DNA of 8,680 nt from Jiangellaceae bacterium (GTDB lineage Bacteria > Actinomycetota > Actinomycetes > Jiangellales > Jiangellaceae), in NCBI GenBank assembly GCA_030146385.1, contig JASLBX010000468.1:1-8680 (forward strand). Direction: 5' to 3'. Every line of letters begins with the position of its first letter. The first letter of the stretch is position 1. Positions 5,954 through 8,680 of the stretch are shown here, piece after piece. Below the pieces are notes generated by a model. It ran no database searches. It had not been told where the DNA came from and saw only the letters and a list, made by a program, of their open reading frames with translations. Both the position numbers and the translations under genes were made by a program.

Positions 5954-6946
5954 TCACCGGTGCCGGTCGTGCCAGGCCGCGAGGACTGCTGCTTCCTTCT
6001 CGCGGCTCAGGTTCGCCAGCAGCGCCGGCGGCTCCGGCCGGTTCGCGTACCAGTGCAGGACGGTGTCGCTCAGCGGGCAGATGCGCAGGCCGGCGGCAAG
6101 CGCGCTCGAGGGATCTCGGGTGAGGAAGCCGCCATACTCGGGCAGCGGCAGCCACAGGCCGAGGGAGTCCTCGCCGGCCCACGGGTCGACGCCGCTGGCC
6201 TGCAGGACCTCCTGCGGCACCCAGGTGAACTCGACGTCCGCGCTCAGCGCCTTGGCGATCTCGGCCAGGAACTGCGACCGGGTGATCGGCGGGCAGATGC
6301 CGTCGTGCGTGCCCGTCCGTTCGGCCTCGGCTACGTCGAGCACCCACTCGGCCAGGTCGCGGACGTCGATGTACTGGACGAGGTCGTCCGGCTCACCGGG
6401 TGCGAGCACTTCACCGCCAGCGGCGATCCGCAGCGGCCAGTAGCCGAAGCGGTCGTTCGGGTCGTCGGGGCCGACGATGAGGCCGGGCCGGACGATGAAC
6501 GAGCGGTCGGGCAACCGGTCGCGCACGAGGTTCTCGCATACGACCTTGTTCGCGCCGTATCGCTCCGGGTCGGCGTCCAGGCTGTCGGGCGGCGCGGGAT
6601 CGAGGAGGGCCGCGGTGGCCGCCTGCTGGCCCGGTGTGGCGTGGTCTGCGTAGACGCTGCACGTCGACACGAACGTCCAGTGGCCGGCGCGCTCGGCCAG
6701 CGCGTCGAGTGCGGTGCCGACGTGCCCCGGCAGGCGGGCGACATCGACCACGGCGTCGAACGCCTCGTCGCTCAGGCCGTCCATGCCGTCGGCGGCGGCG
6801 CGATCGACCGGTATGAACCGGACACCGTCCGGCGGGCCGCCGCTGGTGCCCCTGGCCGCAACTGTGACGTCGTAACCGCGGTCGCGGGCGAGTGCTGCGA
6901 TCGCCTTGGACAGGTAGACGGTGCCGCCGAGCACGAGAACGCGCAT
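5954..6946 (-). CDS. NAD-dependent epimerase/dehydratase-like extended SDR
   Basis: A 330-residue cytoplasmic Rossmann-fold oxidoreductase or epimerase. The dinucleotide-binding start is MRVLVLGGTVYLSKAIA, where the third glycine of the usual GxxGxxG is replaced by Ser13. The catalytic set is intact: Ser94/Ser97 in FVSTCSVY (92-99) and Tyr130-Gly-Ala-Asn-Lys134 (YxxxK). Typical extended-SDR features follow: FIVRPGLIVGPDDPNDR (150-166), VQYIDVRDLAEWV (190-202) and a substrate-binding C-terminal part. Such proteins act on nucleotide sugars or other carbonyl substrates; the substrate cannot be read from sequence. The ATG at 6946 is supported by GGAGAGG 8 nt upstream; a longer reading from an ATG at 7021 lacks family support. 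It is divergent from the CoA-transferase gene and followed after 39 bp by the kinase gene, so the two may act in one pathway. Confidence 0.88.
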   Translation of the reverse strand: MRVLVLGGTVYLSKAIAALARDRGYDVTVAARGTSGGPPDGVRFIPVDRAAADGMDGLSDEAFDAVVDVARLPGHVGTALDALAERAGHWTFVSTCSVYADHATPGQQAATAALLDPAPPDSLDADPERYGANKVVCENLVRDRLPDRSFIVRPGLIVGPDDPNDRFGYWPLRIAAGGEVLAPGEPDDLVQYIDVRDLAEWVLDVAEAERTGTHDGICPPITRSQFLAEIAKALSADVEFTWVPQEVLQASGVDPWAGEDSLGLWLPLPEYGGFLTRDPSSALAAGLRICPLSDTVLHWYANRPEPPALLANLSREKEAAVLAAWHDRHR

Positions 6947-6954
6947 ATCCCGAC

Positions 6955-6961
6955 CCTCTCC
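6955..6961 (-). promoter_or_regulatory. Shine-Dalgarno site of the SDR gene
   Basis: Minus strand GGAGAGG, 8 nt before the ATG at 6946. It is the best ribosome binding site in the window and decides the SDR start. Confidence 0.7.
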
Positions 6962-7002
6962 GACGGCGGCCGGGCATGCCAGCGGTTTCGCCACGGGCGG
7001 AT

Positions 7003-7013
7003 CACTTCGAGTG
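7003..7013. promoter_or_regulatory. Small inverted repeat in the divergent promoter region, possible operator
   Basis: CACT-TCG-AGTG is a perfect 4-bp inverted repeat around a 3-nt centre. It lies 12 bp upstream of the predicted -10 of the CoA-transferase gene, inside the 92-bp region shared with the SDR gene. The position would suit a repressor site, but the arms are short enough to arise by chance and no regulator gene is nearby. Confidence 0.15.
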
Positions 7014-7025
7014 TGTGGCACCCCC

Positions 7026-7031
7026 TAGTCT
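7026..7031 (+). promoter_or_regulatory. Predicted -10 hexamer of a leaderless CoA-transferase transcript
   Basis: TAGTCT, followed by 7 nt and the ATG at 7039. No Shine-Dalgarno sequence is present between. The arrangement matches that before lprG and implies transcription from the first base of the start codon. No clear -35 is visible. Confidence 0.55.
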
Positions 7032-7038
7032 CCGGTAC

Positions 7039-8217
7039 ATGTCGCAGACTCCTGATGCCGCCGGGCCGCTCTCCGGCTACGTCGTGATCGACCTGACCAA
7101 GGCGCTGGCCGGACCGCACGCCAGCATGATGCTTGGCGATCTCGGCGCCCGCGTGATCAAGGTCGAGCCGCCCGGGCGGGGTGACGACTCCCGGGGGTGG
7201 GGGCCGCCGTTCGTCGGCCCGGACGACGAGCCCGTCTCGACCTACTTCATGTCGTGCAACCGCAACAAGGAGTCGGTGACAGCTGACCTCAAGACGCCCG
7301 AGGGCCGCGAGTTGCTGGAGCGGCTGGTGAGCAAGGCGGACGTGCTGGTCGAGAACTACCGCCCGGGTGCGCTCGATCGCTGGGACATCGGCGCCGAGTG
7401 GATGCACCAGGTCAACCCGCGGCTGGTCATCCTGTCGATCACCGGCTTCGGCCACGACGGCCCGGAAGGCGGGCGGGCCGGGTACGACCAGATCGCGCAG
7501 GGGGAGGCCGGGCTGATGTCGCTGACCGGACCGCCAGGAGAGCCGACCCGGGTCGGCGTGCCCATCGCCGATCTGCTCGCCGGCATGTACGGGGCGTACG
7601 GGGTGCTGGCCGCGCTGCTCGACCGCGAGCGGACGGGACGGGGCACGGTGGTGCGGACCTCCCTGCTGGCCGCTGTGGTGGGCGTGCATGCGTTCCAGGG
7701 CAGCCGGTGGACCGTGGCGCGCGAGGTCCCGCTCGGGCCGGGGAACCATCACCCGTCGATCGCGCCGTACGGCCTGTTCCACGCCGCCGATGCGGCGATC
7801 CAGGTTGCAGTCGGCAGCGAGAGCCAGTGGCGCGTGTTCGCGCCGGTCGTCCGTCTCGATCCGGACGACCCGCGGTTCGGCACCAACCGCGAGCGGGTCG
7901 CTCACCGGGACGAGCTCATAGCCGAGATCGACGCGGCCCTGGCCGGTGACAAGGCGGACGTGTGGCTGGCGCGGCTCGATCAAGCCGGCGTGCCAGCAGG
8001 GCGGGTGCGCCGGCTGGACGAGGTGTACGAGTGGGAGCAGACCAGGTCCCAGGGCCTCGTGATCACCGTCGACCATCCGGTGCTCGGCCGCGTGGAGCTT
8101 CCCGGGCCGCCACTGCGGTTCGGCGACCTGCCCTACGCGGGTGGGCGCGCGATGCACCGGCCACCGCCCGCGCTCGGCGAGCATGACGAGGCGGTCCGGG
8201 CCTGGCTGGACGAGTAA
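7039..8217 (+). CDS. Class III (CaiB/BaiF family) CoA-transferase
   Basis: A 392-residue cytoplasmic enzyme of the usual family length (about 390-430). It moves CoA between carboxylic acids, or in relatives racemises 2-methylacyl-CoA. Seen in order: VIDLTKALAGPHASMMLGDL (16-35); GARVIKVEPPGRGDDSRGWG (36-55), the CoA-binding region; NRNKESVTADLKTPEGRELL (74-93); DVLVENYRPGALDRWD (101-116); GYDQIAQGEAGLMSLTG (148-164); and VPIADLLAGMYGAYG (174-188). In the last block Asp178 is the expected catalytic aspartate (Asp169 of formyl-CoA transferase). GNHHPSIAPYGLF (235-247) is the family motif of the C-terminal part. The enzyme looks complete. The acyl donor and acceptor cannot be inferred, and no acyl-CoA metabolism gene is adjacent. 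The ATG at 7039 is supported by the family's N-terminus and by a leaderless-type -10. Transcribed away from the SDR gene. Confidence 0.93.
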   Translation: MSQTPDAAGPLSGYVVIDLTKALAGPHASMMLGDLGARVIKVEPPGRGDDSRGWGPPFVGPDDEPVSTYFMSCNRNKESVTADLKTPEGRELLERLVSKADVLVENYRPGALDRWDIGAEWMHQVNPRLVILSITGFGHDGPEGGRAGYDQIAQGEAGLMSLTGPPGEPTRVGVPIADLLAGMYGAYGVLAALLDRERTGRGTVVRTSLLAAVVGVHAFQGSRWTVAREVPLGPGNHHPSIAPYGLFHAADAAIQVAVGSESQWRVFAPVVRLDPDDPRFGTNRERVAHRDELIAEIDAALAGDKADVWLARLDQAGVPAGRVRRLDEVYEWEQTRSQGLVITVDHPVLGRVELPGPPLRFGDLPYAGGRAMHRPPPALGEHDEAVRAWLDE

Positions 8218-8263
8218 CGCCGCTGGTCGCAGGCTTCATGTGGCGCCCGGGCCGTTCGCAGGC

Positions 8264-8269
8264 TAAGGT
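8264..8269 (+). promoter_or_regulatory. Predicted -10 hexamer of a leaderless SseB-family transcript
   Basis: TAAGGT, 8 nt before the GTG at 8278 with no ribosome binding site between. It suggests that the SseB-family gene has its own promoter in the 60-bp gap after the CoA-transferase gene. No strong -35 is seen. Confidence 0.5.
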
Positions 8270-8277
8270 CGCGGCCC

Positions 8278-8680
8278 GTGAACTCGCTGCCTGACCGCGC
8301 CCTCGGCATGCCCGCGTTCGAGGGCGACGACGGTTCCCCGGACCCCAGGGTGCTCGCCGCTCTCGACGCGTACGCGAACGGTGACGGCGGCCCGGCGGAC
8401 GTGCTGACCGCGCTCGCGGCCGGCCGGCTCCTGGTGCCCGTCGTCGCCGTGCTCGACGAGGCCGGCGAGGCGTCCGACGGTGCCCGGGTGGACAAGTCGT
8501 CCCACATGGCGACGGTGTCGACGACCGGTCGTGACGGCCGCCGCGGACAGCTGGCCTTCACCTCTACCGAGTCCATGCGGCGGTGGAACCCGTCTGCCCG
8601 GCCCGTGCCGGTCACCACGCGCCGCGCGGCCGAAGCCGCGTTGGCCGATAGTGCTGACGCGCTGGTGATCGACTTGGCCG
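8278..8680 (+). CDS. SseB-family protein, C-terminus beyond the right edge
   Basis: The first 134 codons of a protein with the SseB N-terminal domain; the gene runs off the window. Family blocks are an N-terminal helix VLAALDAYANG (25-35), ALAAGRLLVPVVAVLDEAGE (45-64) and HMATVSTTGRDGRRGQLAFT (76-95). They are followed by a segment with Trp103 and Pro105 (SMRRWNPSARPVPV) and the start of the next helix-strand (ALADSADALVIDLA). SseB-like proteins are widespread in actinobacteria; their molecular role is not established, and the enterobacterial name (serine sensitivity enhancement) should not be carried over. The GTG start is chosen because translation is in family register from there and TAAGGT lies 8 nt upstream; Met11 (ATG at 8308) is an alternative. 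In some actinobacteria, as I recall, an sseB-like gene lies just before infC, which the next sequence would test. Confidence 0.85.
   Translation, partial: MNSLPDRALGMPAFEGDDGSPDPRVLAALDAYANGDGGPADVLTALAAGRLLVPVVAVLDEAGEASDGARVDKSSHMATVSTTGRDGRRGQLAFTSTESMRRWNPSARPVPVTTRRAAEAALADSADALVIDLA

Noticed and set aside
7017..7029. A GGCACCCCC-type string that also occurs near 5192-5202 upstream of the DUF1906 gene, considered as a shared operator.
   Set aside because: At 5195-5200 the complementary G-run is the ribosome binding site of a minus-strand gene, and at 7021-7025 the C-run precedes a plus-strand -10. The two contexts differ, and short C-runs are common here.
5312..7087. Long open frame (591 codons) on the plus strand across the kinase and SDR genes.
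   Set aside because: It runs opposite two well-supported genes and the intergenic gap between them, and the product is low-complexity and Arg/Gly/Ala-rich. It is a GC-driven shadow.
6772..8184. Long open frame (470 codons) on the minus strand opposite the CoA-transferase gene.
   Set aside because: It is antisense to a gene with complete family motifs and its product shows no recognisable domain. Long antisense frames are expected at this GC content.

Overview
The window is very GC-rich and densely packed. It carries an actinobacterial gene set: an LprG/P55 lipoprotein-transporter pair, a DUF1906 (Rv2525c-like) secreted protein, a sucrase/ferredoxin-like protein and an SseB-family protein. 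Several genes also have a -10 hexamer only 7-8 nt before the start codon, as in actinobacterial leaderless transcripts. I read it as an ordinary chromosomal region of an actinomycete and cannot name the genus. I see no tRNA, rRNA, CRISPR, insertion sequence, phage or plasmid signal. No gap between genes exceeds 150 bp.

Left block (1-5187, all minus strand, read right to left): a secreted DUF1906 protein with two SH3b repeats; an LprG-like lipoprotein; a P55-like major-facilitator exporter whose start overlaps the lipoprotein's end by 17 bp; a sucrase/ferredoxin-like thioredoxin-fold protein coupled to the exporter by an ATGA overlap; and, 22 bp further on, a YghZ-type aldo/keto reductase that runs off the left edge. 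Spacing suggests that lipoprotein, exporter, Fe-S protein and reductase form one operon with its own leaderless promoter just before the lipoprotein. The DUF1906 gene lies 31 bp upstream and may read through into it. In mycobacteria LprG and P55 together move triacylglycerides towards the outer envelope. A predicted bis-histidinyl [2Fe-2S] protein and an aldehyde reductase beside that pair is the most unusual arrangement here. The exporter also appears to carry an extra pair of membrane helices in its central linker.

Middle block (5336-6946, minus strand): an extended SDR (NAD-dependent epimerase/dehydratase-like), followed after 39 bp by a small P-loop kinase of the uridine-kinase-like type. 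A weak hairpin plus T-run follows the kinase gene.

Right block (7039-8680, plus strand): a complete class III (CaiB/BaiF) CoA-transferase, divergent from the SDR across a 91-bp intergenic region, then the first 134 codons of an SseB-family protein cut by the right edge. Both have leaderless-type promoters.

I did not find a wholly new system. The best leads are the lprG-p55-[2Fe-2S]-reductase operon, the apparent linker-hairpin duplication in the exporter, and the paired-cysteine SH3b duplication in the DUF1906 protein.
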